A DNA stretch of 56,472 nt from SKPH01 sp051748565 (GCA_051748565.1 JBNJHN010000007.1:1-56472); one strand, 5' to 3'; positions 26,709 through 35,694 are shown, counted from the stretch's first letter. Translations and numbers: made by a program. Notes: generated by a model not told the origin, from the letters alone.

Positions 26709-27341
26709 GTGGCAGATTTTGAAGCTTTAGCAGGAGCCATTATTGAGTGTAATGCTGCGAAGGCTGCTGAGCTGACCCAGAAGCATGTAGATGAAGGTGT
26801 AAAGCCTTCAGAGATTATCAACAAGGGTTTAATCAGCGGGATGAATGTGGTAGGTGATCGTTTTAAGAAGGGTGACATGTATGTCCCGGAAGTTATGATG
26901 GCTGCGAAAGCGATGCATGCCGGGATGAACATAGTCAAGCCTTTGCTGGTTGAAGGCGAATCGTCCTCGACAGGTAAAGTTGTTATCGGTACAGTAGCCG
27001 GTGACCTGCATGACATTGGCAAGAACCTGGTGGGCATGATGATGGAATCGGGCGGAATGGAAGTAGTTGACCTGGGTGTTGATGTGCCTGCCGATAAGAT
27101 TGCCGCTGCGGTTCGTGAGCACAATCCCCAGGTAGTGGGTTTGAGTGCGCTGTTAACGACCACCATGCTGGCGATGAAAGACACCATTGAAGTATTGAAA
27201 GAAGAAGGTTTAAGAGACTCGGTCAAGGTAATTGTTGGCGGTGCCCCGGTTACCCAGGATTTTGCTGATGAAATCGGTGCAGACGGATGGGCTCCCGATG
27301 CAGCATCAGCCAAAGACCTGGCCCTGAAATTGGTCGGTTAA
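26709..27341 (+). CDS. Corrinoid methyl-carrier protein, copy 1 (MtgC/MttC-like)
   Basis: A 210-residue cobalamin-binding protein: N-terminal four-helix cap (about 1-85), then a B12-binding Rossmann domain with the DxHxxG motif at Asp99-Leu-His101-Asp-Ile-Gly104. His101 is the expected lower cobalt ligand. It accepts the methyl group from an MttB-type enzyme and passes it to the H4folate methyltransferase. GTG start with AAAGGAG upstream. From the second base of the start codon through the ribosome site of the next gene, it is identical to copy 2 at 28902. Confidence 0.95.
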   Translation: MADFEALAGAIIECNAAKAAELTQKHVDEGVKPSEIINKGLISGMNVVGDRFKKGDMYVPEVMMAAKAMHAGMNIVKPLLVEGESSSTGKVVIGTVAGDLHDIGKNLVGMMMESGGMEVVDLGVDVPADKIAAAVREHNPQVVGLSALLTTTMLAMKDTIEVLKEEGLRDSVKVIVGGAPVTQDFADEIGADGWAPDAASAKDLALKLVG

Positions 27342-27377
27342 GTATGACCATTCTTAAACCTAGCGGAGAAAGGAGAG
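26710..27377 (+). repeat. 668-bp direct repeat, copy A
   Basis: Sequence 26710-27377 equals 28903-29570 base for base by eye, without gaps. It covers the corrinoid gene except the first base of the start codon, the 3' untranslated piece and the AAAGGAGAG ribosome site of the following MttB-family gene. Confidence 0.95.
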
Positions 27378-27384
27378 GACATTA

Positions 27385-28863
27385 GTGGATAAGTACGTTA
27401 GGGCAAGATACAGTGTTAACAGTTCTCCGGTTTTCCGGATGCTAAGTGAAGGCCAGCAGAAAGAAATCTATCAAGCTGCCATTGAGATCCTGGAAAGAAC
27501 CGGTGCTGTTGTTCACGACAAGGAAGCATTGGAACTATTTGAAAAAGCAGGTGCCTGGGTGGAAGGAGAGCGGGTTCGCTTTCCGGCCGGCCTGTCAGAG
27601 TGGGCGGTTAAAAGCGCACCTTCAAGAATTACGCTTTATGATCGGGAAGGAAATCGCAAGATGGTCCTCGAAGGGCGCAACACCTATTACGGCCCGGGAC
27701 CGACCAATACTTACCATCGCGATCCGGATACCGGTGAAAGAAGAAGACCGGTCCTCTCGGATAGCGAAAACGCGGGCAGGGTGTGCGATGCCCTGCCTAA
27801 TATAGACTTTGCCATGGACCTGGGGACTCCAACCGGTGTTACCGACACCCTGGCCGATGTTTATGCTTTCAAATCGCTGGTTACCAACTGCCGCAAACCG
27901 ATAGTACACTGGGGTTTTGATATTGAGCAGTATGAAGATATTGTGGAAATAGCTGCTACTGTGGTTGGCGGATTGGAAAATCTCCAGAAGAAACCTTTCT
28001 TCTGCCTCTATTCCGAGCCGAGCTCGCCGCTGGTACATTCCAGGGAGGCAATTGCCAAGGCGCTTTTTGCAGCCAGGAAGAGAATTCCCATTGTTTATAC
28101 CCCCTGTGTAATGCTGGGTGGGACTACACCGGCTACTATGGCGGCTACAATTGCTCTCGGTGTTGCTGAAAGTATGGTTGGCATAATTGCGTCACAGCTG
28201 GTTCGTGAAGGTTCTCCCATTATAATGGGCGGAGTTTATGCGATTATGGATATGAAGACAACAGTATTCAGCTACGGCAGCCCCGAGTTTCATGCGATGC
28301 AGGCCGGAATTGCTGAAGTGGCCCATTATATGGAAATACCGGTATTTGGCACTGCCGGATGTACCGATTCACATACTCTTGATGGACAGGCTGCCGGTGA
28401 AGCGACAATGAGTATTTTAATTGCCGCTCAGTCGGGCGCAAACCTGGTCCACGATGTCGGTTATACCGGCTCCGGTTCTATGGGATCCTTATACCAACTT
28501 GTAATGTGTGATGAGATCATCGCCATGGTCAAGCGTTTTATGCGCGGCATCCAGGTAAATGACGAAACCCTGGCCCTTGATGTTATTGACAGGGTAGGCC
28601 CGGGTGGTCATCACCTTGCTGATGAGCACACCATGAAACATTTTAAGAACGAAACCTGGTTCCCGTCCACGTTCAACCGTATGCGCTATGATGAATGGAA
28701 AAATGCTACAGGCGCAAGTACGATGGGTGATCGGGTTGCAGAGAAAATGCGTGGCATCCTGAAAAACCATGAAGTGCCTGCTTTACCTGATGATGTTTTA
28801 AAGAAGATTGATGATATCATCAAAAAAGCCGAGGAAAGAGAAGCTAAGAAAAAAAAGAAATAA
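27385..28863 (+). CDS. MttB-family methyltransferase, first operon copy
   Basis: A 492-residue non-pyrrolysine MttB homologue. N-terminal LSEGQQKEIYQAAIEILERTG, central PIVYTPCVMLGGTTPATMA, the GCTDSHTLDGQ motif near residue 325 in the region where MttB has pyrrolysine, and C-terminal DVIDRVGPGGHHLADEHTMKHF. No in-frame stop. Known relatives demethylate glycine betaine, proline betaine, carnitine or gamma-butyrobetaine; the exact substrate is not readable. GTG 27385 follows AGGAGAG. The Lys-rich tail (KKKKK) is odd but short. It would methylate the corrinoid protein encoded just before it. Confidence 0.92.
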   Translation: MDKYVRARYSVNSSPVFRMLSEGQQKEIYQAAIEILERTGAVVHDKEALELFEKAGAWVEGERVRFPAGLSEWAVKSAPSRITLYDREGNRKMVLEGRNTYYGPGPTNTYHRDPDTGERRRPVLSDSENAGRVCDALPNIDFAMDLGTPTGVTDTLADVYAFKSLVTNCRKPIVHWGFDIEQYEDIVEIAATVVGGLENLQKKPFFCLYSEPSSPLVHSREAIAKALFAARKRIPIVYTPCVMLGGTTPATMAATIALGVAESMVGIIASQLVREGSPIIMGGVYAIMDMKTTVFSYGSPEFHAMQAGIAEVAHYMEIPVFGTAGCTDSHTLDGQAAGEATMSILIAAQSGANLVHDVGYTGSGSMGSLYQLVMCDEIIAMVKRFMRGIQVNDETLALDVIDRVGPGGHHLADEHTMKHFKNETWFPSTFNRMRYDEWKNATGASTMGDRVAEKMRGILKNHEVPALPDDVLKKIDDIIKKAEEREAKKKKK

Positions 28864-28901
28864 GCAAAATATGAGATGTTAATATAAGGAGGATACAATT
28901 A

Positions 28902-29534
28902 ATGGCAGATTTTGAAGCTTTAGCAGGAGCCATTATTGAGTGTAATGCTGCGAAGGCTGCTGAGCTGACCCAGAAGCATGTAGATGAAGGTGTAAAGCCT
29001 TCAGAGATTATCAACAAGGGTTTAATCAGCGGGATGAATGTGGTAGGTGATCGTTTTAAGAAGGGTGACATGTATGTCCCGGAAGTTATGATGGCTGCGA
29101 AAGCGATGCATGCCGGGATGAACATAGTCAAGCCTTTGCTGGTTGAAGGCGAATCGTCCTCGACAGGTAAAGTTGTTATCGGTACAGTAGCCGGTGACCT
29201 GCATGACATTGGCAAGAACCTGGTGGGCATGATGATGGAATCGGGCGGAATGGAAGTAGTTGACCTGGGTGTTGATGTGCCTGCCGATAAGATTGCCGCT
29301 GCGGTTCGTGAGCACAATCCCCAGGTAGTGGGTTTGAGTGCGCTGTTAACGACCACCATGCTGGCGATGAAAGACACCATTGAAGTATTGAAAGAAGAAG
29401 GTTTAAGAGACTCGGTCAAGGTAATTGTTGGCGGTGCCCCGGTTACCCAGGATTTTGCTGATGAAATCGGTGCAGACGGATGGGCTCCCGATGCAGCATC
29501 AGCCAAAGACCTGGCCCTGAAATTGGTCGGTTAA
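28902..29534 (+). CDS. Corrinoid methyl-carrier protein, copy 2 (identical to copy 1)
   Basis: A 210-residue protein identical in sequence to copy 1, with the same DxHxxG cobalamin motif (His101). The start differs only in being ATG with its own AAGGAGG site instead of GTG. It lies between two clearly diverged MttB homologues, so one carrier may serve both, and the duplication may only raise dosage or keep stoichiometry. Perfect DNA identity points to a very recent copy or ongoing gene conversion. Confidence 0.95.
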   Translation: MADFEALAGAIIECNAAKAAELTQKHVDEGVKPSEIINKGLISGMNVVGDRFKKGDMYVPEVMMAAKAMHAGMNIVKPLLVEGESSSTGKVVIGTVAGDLHDIGKNLVGMMMESGGMEVVDLGVDVPADKIAAAVREHNPQVVGLSALLTTTMLAMKDTIEVLKEEGLRDSVKVIVGGAPVTQDFADEIGADGWAPDAASAKDLALKLVG

Positions 29535-29570
29535 GTATGACCATTCTTAAACCTAGCGGAGAAAGGAGAG
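28903..29570 (+). repeat. 668-bp direct repeat, copy B
   Basis: Second copy of the repeat described at 26710-27377. Unit-to-unit distance is 2193 bp, which equals one corrinoid gene plus one MttB-family gene. Confidence 0.95.
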
Positions 29571-29579
29571 TTTGGGAAA

Positions 29580-31034
29580 ATGAAAAGTAATTATCAGTCA
29601 CAAGAATCTAACTTCCTGCAGGTTCTCTCCGATGACCAGTGCCGCCGTTTAGTAGCTGCGGCAATGGAAGTCCTGGAAAGAACCGGGGTTACCTATTTAG
29701 ACGACGAAGCTGTAGAGAGAATGGAAAAAGCCGGCTGCCAGGTTGACGGCAGGCGGGTACGTATTCCTTTTCGGCTCGTTGAAAAAGCATTGAATTCGGT
29801 GCCTCGCAAGGTTTCACTGTGTAACAGCAGGACCGGTAAAAGAGTTATGGAGATGGAAGGCGGCAATGCTTACTTCGGGACCGGGTCTGATACTCCCAAT
29901 TTTATTGACCCCTACACCCAGGAAAGAATTAAGGCCAGCCGCAAAACAGTCCAGATGGCAACCAAGGTTATCGATGCTCTGCCGAACCTCGATTTCGTTA
30001 TGTCCCTGGGGATTGTCCAGGATGTTCACCAGTTGGTTTACGATCGTTACCAGTTTGAAGCGATGGTTCTAAACACATCGAAGCCGATTGTTATTACTGC
30101 CATCGATGAACCAGGTTATTCTGATATAATCCAGATGTGCGAAATAATTGCCGGTGGCGAAACAGAACTGAGGAACAACCCTTTCCTGACCCTTTATGCC
30201 GAGCCGATTTCCCCTCTGCAGCACCCCAATGACTCGGCTCGCAAACTGATGCTGGCAGCGAAAAAGGGGTTGCCCGTGGTTTATACCCCCTGTATTATGG
30301 CCGGTGGTACCGTTCCGGCAACATTAGCGGGCGCAATGGCCAATGGGCTTGCTGAAAGCTTGAGCGGTCTTGTTTTAAACCAGGTAACATCAGAAGGCAG
30401 CCCCTTTATCATGGGCGGTGTTTTTACAGTTATGGATATGCAGACGACTATTTTCTCCTACGGCGCGCCTGAATTTGACCTGATGATGGCCGGACTTGCC
30501 GATATTGCCGACTATCTTGATCTGCCCATGTTTGGAACTTGCGGATGCACTGATGCTAAAGTTGTTGACGAGCAGGCCTTGATCGAAGGGGCGATGTCAA
30601 TTCTGCTCACAGCTCAATCCGGACCGAACCTGAACCACGATGTTGGTTATATCGAGCACGGCAACACAGCTTCCCTGGAATATCTGACAATATGCAACGA
30701 TCTGATCGGGATAGCCCGTAAAATTGTCAACGGTATCGAGGTCAACGAGGACACACTGGCCCTTGATGTTATCGATCAGGTCGGTCCCGGCGGCCACTTC
30801 CTGGGCGAAGAACACACCATGAAACACTTTAGAAGCGAAACATGGTATCCGCAGCTGTTTGAAAGACAGGTCTACGAAAACTGGGCCGCTGCCGGCAGTA
30901 AAACACTCTTTGATAAAGCCAATGAAAAAGTAATCGATATCCTTGAAAACTATGAGCCCGAGCCTCTGTCCAAAGATGTTCAGCAAAAGATTAAGGATAT
31001 CATTGCCAATGCAGAATCGAAATTGAACAAGTAG
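29580..31034 (+). CDS. MttB-family methyltransferase, second operon copy
   Basis: A 484-residue MttB homologue without pyrrolysine. The region matching the pyrrolysine site is GCTDAKVVDEQ (near residue 320). Other shared blocks are LPVVYTPCIMAGGTVPATLAG and DVIDQVGPGGHFLGEEHTMKHF. It is clearly homologous to the gene at 27385 along its length but well diverged, unlike the identical corrinoid genes around it. That implies a different substrate or a heteromeric enzyme (inference). The ribosome site AAAGGAGAG is part of the 668-bp repeat. Confidence 0.92.
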   Translation: MKSNYQSQESNFLQVLSDDQCRRLVAAAMEVLERTGVTYLDDEAVERMEKAGCQVDGRRVRIPFRLVEKALNSVPRKVSLCNSRTGKRVMEMEGGNAYFGTGSDTPNFIDPYTQERIKASRKTVQMATKVIDALPNLDFVMSLGIVQDVHQLVYDRYQFEAMVLNTSKPIVITAIDEPGYSDIIQMCEIIAGGETELRNNPFLTLYAEPISPLQHPNDSARKLMLAAKKGLPVVYTPCIMAGGTVPATLAGAMANGLAESLSGLVLNQVTSEGSPFIMGGVFTVMDMQTTIFSYGAPEFDLMMAGLADIADYLDLPMFGTCGCTDAKVVDEQALIEGAMSILLTAQSGPNLNHDVGYIEHGNTASLEYLTICNDLIGIARKIVNGIEVNEDTLALDVIDQVGPGGHFLGEEHTMKHFRSETWYPQLFERQVYENWAAAGSKTLFDKANEKVIDILENYEPEPLSKDVQQKIKDIIANAESKLNK

Positions 31035-31063
31035 CAAACCTTCTTTAATTGGTGGGATATATT

Positions 31064-33079
31064 ATGGCAAACTTAGCACTGGGGATCGACACAGGCGGAA
31101 CTTTTACCGATGGGGTTATATTTAACCTCGATTCAAAAACGGTGGAAGCTGCAACTAAAGTTGAAACTACCAGGCATAACCTCACGCTTGCCATAAATCG
31201 CTGTCTCGATAACCTGATTGAAGAGCTAAAAAAGAAAAACAAAAAACGGGTTAATATCGGACAGATCAAGATGGTCTCGCTTTCGACTACTCTTGCCACC
31301 AACGCTATTGTTGAAGGACAGGGAGCAGAGGTAGGCCTGATCCAGATCGGGTTTGAACCCCGCCAGGGCCTACCTACTCCTTACCATAATTCCATAGCCG
31401 GCGGTTGTAATATTAAAGGCCGGGTGACAGAAGAACTCGACTTGACTGCTGCTGAAGAGGCAATTTTAGAGATGAAGGATCAGGTTGATGCCTTTGCCGT
31501 ATCAGGATACTTAAGTATTCGTAATCCGGTTCAGGAAATACAAATTTCCGAACTGGTCCGCAAACTTACAGGATACCCGGTGGTTGCAGCACACCAGCTC
31601 AGTTCCGATCTGGGCATGCATGAACGAACGGTAACAGCAATACTTAATGCCCGTTTGATGCCTCTGATTACAGACCTGATGGATTCGGTTAAACTGGGCA
31701 TGAAACGCTTGAATATTGCAGCTCCCCTGATGGTGGTCAGAGGAGACGGCAGCTTGATTAGCGAGGCCATGGCCCGGGAGAAACCGATTGAAACTATCCT
31801 GTCCGGGCCGGCAGCAAGCATTATAGGTGCCCTGACTTTAACAGGCGTCCAGAAAGGAATCGTCATCGACATGGGCGGCACAACTACCGATGTTGCTGTG
31901 CTTAACGATGGTCGCCCTTCTCTCAACCAGGAAGGCGCCATGGTTGGTGGGTGGCTAACCAGGGTTAAGGCCGCACATATTACAACTATTGGCCTTGGTG
32001 GTGACAGCTTGATCCAGGTTTCAAAAAATGCAATGCTCTCGATAGGCCCGCAAAGAGTGTTTCCGCTTTCCTGGATAGCAGCACAATATCCTTACCTGGT
32101 TCAAGAGCTGGATGAGATCAGGCCTATCGACTATTCTTCGATGGATACACAGCCCACAACGATTTTAAACTACATCAGGGATCCCATTAACATTAAGTTA
32201 ACTGCAACAGAACAGCAGATTATTGATTTAATCAAAGAAGGTCCGCACACGCTGCATCATATCAGCAAAAAACTAAATAAAGAAATTGACCTTTTACCCT
32301 GGCACAGGCTGGTTAATGTTGCCTCTGTCCATCGTGCATCGCTGACACCAACCGATGTATTACATGTAGAAGGAAGATTGGAGCTGTGGGAAAAGCGGGC
32401 AGCAGAGTTGGGCACCGCAATGCTGGCCAGCCGTTATCGCACTTCTATAGAACTATTCGTTAACTCGGTAATGGAAGAGATTCTCTTTAAGCTGGCCGGG
32501 CTGACAATCGACCGCCTTCTGGAGGAAGAAGGTGCGAAATTTTCTTTACTTGATGAAGTGGGCAGTAACTACATTCTGAAAAAGATTTTAAGTAAGGATC
32601 AAGAAAATAAAGATCAACAAATCAATTTTGCAACAGTCTTAAAACACCCTATGGTGGCTGTAGGTGCTCCTGTTGATGCATATTTTCCTGATCTTGCCGA
32701 AAGACTTCACTCGGAACTGTACCTTCCCCAATTTGCCGAAGTTGCTAATGCAGTTGGGACAGTCAGTGGTAAAGCAGTTGAAAGAATTACTATTCTTGTT
32801 AAACCGGGTGAAGGTGGGGGTTTTTTGGTACACACTCCGCGCAGCAGAGAATTTTTTATGATTTTTGATGAGGCTATCGAATATGCCTGTAGTGAAGGCC
32901 AAAAATATGTTTACGAACAAGCCGTTGAAGCCGGCGCCTCAGATATTGAAACAATGGTAGAACGGTTTGACAGGTACAGTAAACTTAGTTCGACAGCCGA
33001 TAAAGATAATCTAGAGCAAAAACTATTTATTGAAAGTACAATTGAAGTTTCGGCCGTAGGCCGTCCGTGGAGTGATTAA
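31064..33079 (+). CDS. Hydantoinase/oxoprolinase (HyuA-like) family ATPase
   Basis: About 671 residues of the ASKHA-fold HyuA/oxoprolinase family. The N-terminal phosphate loop is LGIDTGGTFTDGVIF, the second is GIVIDMGGTTTDVAVL, with LSGPAASIIGA between. Members hydrolyse ATP to open lactam rings or activate carbonyls, usually with a HyuB partner that is absent here. The gene sits inside the methyltransferase operon in the place where a corrinoid-reactivating ATPase (RamA/RACo, also ASKHA fold) would be expected, but no Cys cluster for an Fe-S centre is seen. Either substrate-ring hydrolysis or corrinoid activation is possible. ATG 31064 has GGTGGGA upstream. Confidence 0.8.
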   Translation: MANLALGIDTGGTFTDGVIFNLDSKTVEAATKVETTRHNLTLAINRCLDNLIEELKKKNKKRVNIGQIKMVSLSTTLATNAIVEGQGAEVGLIQIGFEPRQGLPTPYHNSIAGGCNIKGRVTEELDLTAAEEAILEMKDQVDAFAVSGYLSIRNPVQEIQISELVRKLTGYPVVAAHQLSSDLGMHERTVTAILNARLMPLITDLMDSVKLGMKRLNIAAPLMVVRGDGSLISEAMAREKPIETILSGPAASIIGALTLTGVQKGIVIDMGGTTTDVAVLNDGRPSLNQEGAMVGGWLTRVKAAHITTIGLGGDSLIQVSKNAMLSIGPQRVFPLSWIAAQYPYLVQELDEIRPIDYSSMDTQPTTILNYIRDPINIKLTATEQQIIDLIKEGPHTLHHISKKLNKEIDLLPWHRLVNVASVHRASLTPTDVLHVEGRLELWEKRAAELGTAMLASRYRTSIELFVNSVMEEILFKLAGLTIDRLLEEEGAKFSLLDEVGSNYILKKILSKDQENKDQQINFATVLKHPMVAVGAPVDAYFPDLAERLHSELYLPQFAEVANAVGTVSGKAVERITILVKPGEGGGFLVHTPRSREFFMIFDEAIEYACSEGQKYVYEQAVEAGASDIETMVERFDRYSKLSSTADKDNLEQKLFIESTIEVSAVGRPWSD

Positions 33080-33135
33080 TAATTAATATGGAGGAGGTTT
33101 AGCTGCCGACAAGATTAAAACCGGCAGGCACGAAA

Positions 33136-33930
33136 ATGATTATTATAGGTGAATTGATAAACTCAACCCGCAAGGCAATTAAGAAAGCTATTGATGAACA
33201 GGATGTTAAATACATCCAGGATCTGGCTTTGAGGCAGGAAGAAGCAGGTGCAGATTTTATCGATGTAAATGCAGGGGCTTATGTCCACGATGAAGCAAAA
33301 CATTTAATCTGGCTGGTGGAGAAATGTCAGGAAGTTGTCAGCAAGCCCCTGGCCCTTGACAGCCCGGATCCCAAAGCCCTGGAAGCGGCATTAAAAGTCC
33401 ATAAAGGTGTTCCCATGATTAACTCAATCAGTGCCGAAAAAGAACGTTACAGCCAGGTGGTACCCCTTGTAAAAGAATCAGGATCACAGGTTGTGGCTCT
33501 CTGCATGAGTGACGAAGGAATGCCAGAAACAGCCGATGACCGTCTTGAAGTTGCAAAAAGACTTCTTGATGATCTCGATAAAGATGGGATTGATTTAACT
33601 AAAGTATTTCTCGATCCGCTGATTAAGCCGGTTAGTGTTAACGGGGAATATGGGCCTCAGGCCCTGGATGCCATTGAAAGAATTGCCGCTCTTGAATCCG
33701 GAGCTCATATTACCAGCGGTTTAAGTAACATTTCTTTTGGTTTGCCGCACCGGGCCTTACTGAACCAGGCTTTTATTGTTCTGGCCATGGGCAGGGGGAT
33801 GGATTCAGCAATTGTTGACCCGCTGGACAAGAAGAAAATGAGCCTGGTAAAAGCTGCCGAAGTAATACTGAATCTTGATCCCTATGCGATGAACTATCTG
33901 AAAGCGGCGCGAGCCGATAAATTAGTTTAG
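33136..33930 (+). CDS. Methyltetrahydrofolate:corrinoid methyltransferase (MtgA/AcsE-like)
   Basis: A 264-residue pterin-binding TIM-barrel protein. Landmarks: MIIIGELINSTRKAIKKAI, the AGADFIDVNAG motif of the pterin site, PLALDSPDPKALEAAL, and the ITSGLSNISFGLPHRALLNQ motif. It moves methyl between methyl-corrinoid and tetrahydrofolate, linking demethylation to the folate branch of the Wood-Ljungdahl pathway. ATG 33136 lies about 40 bp after a strong GGAGGAGG, which is unusual. An in-frame CTG at 33103 is well spaced from that site and would add 11 residues. Confidence 0.92.
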   Translation: MIIIGELINSTRKAIKKAIDEQDVKYIQDLALRQEEAGADFIDVNAGAYVHDEAKHLIWLVEKCQEVVSKPLALDSPDPKALEAALKVHKGVPMINSISAEKERYSQVVPLVKESGSQVVALCMSDEGMPETADDRLEVAKRLLDDLDKDGIDLTKVFLDPLIKPVSVNGEYGPQALDAIERIAALESGAHITSGLSNISFGLPHRALLNQAFIVLAMGRGMDSAIVDPLDKKKMSLVKAAEVILNLDPYAMNYLKAARADKLV

Positions 33931-33996
33931 AAATCGTTCCGGCGATTAAACTTGTAATTTATTTTTATGCGGTGCACTTATGGAAGGGTGATAAAA

Positions 33997-35421
33997 ATGA
34001 TTAACCGTGTGATAAAAGCTATGAATTACCTGGAAGAGGACGAATTGGAAAAGATACATCAGGCGAGCCTTGCTATACTTGAAAAAAACGGTATCGAGTT
34101 CCATTCACAGGAAGCCAGGGATATTTTAAAAAAAGGGGGAGCCAGGGTTGAAGGTGAAAAAGTTTATTTCCCTCCGGATATGGTTATGGAACAAGTTGGC
34201 CTGGCCCCTGCCGAGTTTACCCTGCATGCCAGGAATCCTGAGAACAGCGTTATTATTGGCGGTAACAATACTGTGCATGCCCCTGGATATGGTTCCCCAT
34301 ACGTTATGGACTACGTTCAGAATGAAAGAAGAAATGCAACCTACGAAGACTATCTTGCTTTTACCAAGCTTACCGGTAACAGCGAGAACCTTGATGTTGT
34401 AGGTGGGGTCCTTGTAGAGCCAAATGATATTGATGATCACCTGAGGCATGCAAAAATGTTTCATGCAGCGGTAAAATATACTGATAAATGCCTGATGGGC
34501 AGTGCTATGGGCAGGAAAAAAGCGCAGGAAAGCTTAGAGATGGCAGGGATTGTTTTAGGCGGGGTAGACAATGTCAGGAAAAACCCGGCCTTGATTTCGT
34601 TGATTAATACCAACAGCCCCTTACAATTTGACCCGCGTATGCTTGATGCATTAATGGTTTATGCCCGCAATAATCAGCCGGTAATAATTGCCGCCCTGGC
34701 TATGACCGGAACGACTTCGGCAGTAACCCTGGCCGGTTCTGTTGTTCAGCAAAATGCCGAGATCCTCTCGGGTGTTGTTCTGGCCCAACTGATCAATCCC
34801 GGCACACCGGTTGTTTTCGGATCAGCTTCAAGCGTAGTCGATTTAAGAACCGGAAACCTGGCCATTGGCAGTCCGGAGTCGGTAAAGATGTTTTCCGTGA
34901 TTGCCCAGCTGGCCCGTTTTTACGGCCTGCCTTCCCGGGGCGGCGGCTCATTAACTGATGCTCTGATACCTGATTCCCAGAGCGGTTTTGAATCGATGAT
35001 GCTGCTTTTAACAAACGTGATCAGTGGAATCAACTTTATGCTTCACTCGGCAGGGTTGTTGGAAAACTATATGACAATGTCTTATGAAAAGTTTATCATT
35101 GACGATGAAATGCTTGGTATGGTCAAATCATACAGCCAGGGGTTTACGATTGACGAAGACACCCTGGCGGTTGATACCATAATGAATGTTGGTGGCGGGG
35201 GGAATTTTATAGCTGATGAACATACCTTTAAGCATATGAAAGACATGCGAATACCAATTATCAGTGCCAGGGAAAACTATGCGGGAGTAAAGGAGTTAAC
35301 CGAAACGGCACAACGGGCCCATGAATACTGTAAAAAGGTGCTTCAGGATTACCAGGCGCCACCGCTTGATGAAAAGATCGAAGCAGAGTTGAACAAATAT
35401 ATAGAGGGTATTTCTAAATAA
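33997..35421 (+). CDS. MttB-family methyltransferase, third operon copy
   Basis: A 474-residue MttB homologue, no in-frame amber. The pyrrolysine-equivalent region reads GSLTDALIPDSQSG (near residue 316), a different motif from the two copies upstream. Start pattern YLEEDELEKIHQASLAILEKNG and C-terminal DTIMNVGGGGNFIADEHTFKHMKD. ATG 33997 has GGAAGGGTGAT upstream. It is the last gene of the sigma-54 operon; its own corrinoid partner would be one of the identical carriers. A third substrate specificity is likely (inference). Confidence 0.9.
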   Translation: MINRVIKAMNYLEEDELEKIHQASLAILEKNGIEFHSQEARDILKKGGARVEGEKVYFPPDMVMEQVGLAPAEFTLHARNPENSVIIGGNNTVHAPGYGSPYVMDYVQNERRNATYEDYLAFTKLTGNSENLDVVGGVLVEPNDIDDHLRHAKMFHAAVKYTDKCLMGSAMGRKKAQESLEMAGIVLGGVDNVRKNPALISLINTNSPLQFDPRMLDALMVYARNNQPVIIAALAMTGTTSAVTLAGSVVQQNAEILSGVVLAQLINPGTPVVFGSASSVVDLRTGNLAIGSPESVKMFSVIAQLARFYGLPSRGGGSLTDALIPDSQSGFESMMLLLTNVISGINFMLHSAGLLENYMTMSYEKFIIDDEMLGMVKSYSQGFTIDEDTLAVDTIMNVGGGGNFIADEHTFKHMKDMRIPIISARENYAGVKELTETAQRAHEYCKKVLQDYQAPPLDEKIEAELNKYIEGISK

Positions 35422-35471
35422 CCAAACTAATGGTCAAACAGGGATTCCGTAATCCTTGTTCCGTACATAAA

Positions 35472-35510
35472 AATAGCGGCTGCTGTAGTAATTTCAAGGC
35501 AGCCGCTATT
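35472..35510 (+). terminator. Hairpin closing the methyltransferase operon
   Basis: A perfect 12-bp stem AATAGCGGCTGC (35472-35483) / GCAGCCGCTATT (35499-35510) lies 50 bp behind the last MttB gene. The following bases are only moderately T-rich (GTCTATGATT). Confidence 0.7.
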
Positions 35511-35664
35511 GTCTATGATTAGTGTTGTTAGCCCGGCTGTGGGAGGCAAAATGTGCCTTTATCACTTAACATTAATGTAATTTAGTCACAATATTACGGC
35601 AATAAATTATCACAAAGCTCTAAAGGATATCGTTGTCAGAAGTGTAATAATAAATATATGCTGT

Positions 35665-35694
35665 TTGACATTTGTATAGCCCTATTGCTATAAT
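35665..35694 (+). promoter_or_regulatory. Strong sigma-70-type promoter
   Basis: TTGACA (35665-35670) and TATAAT (35689-35694) are both perfect consensus hexamers with an 18-bp spacer, about 70 bp before the cyclase-family gene. This implies high constitutive or repressor-controlled transcription. Confidence 0.85.

Noticed and set aside
26648..27313. Minus-strand frames of about 220 residues opposite both corrinoid genes
   Set aside because: They are antisense shadows, duplicated only because the corrinoid genes are identical.
26709..35421. Pyrrolysine (UAG) readthrough in the MttB-family genes
   Set aside because: All four MttB homologues are open through the site where MttB has its amber codon; no in-frame UAG is present.
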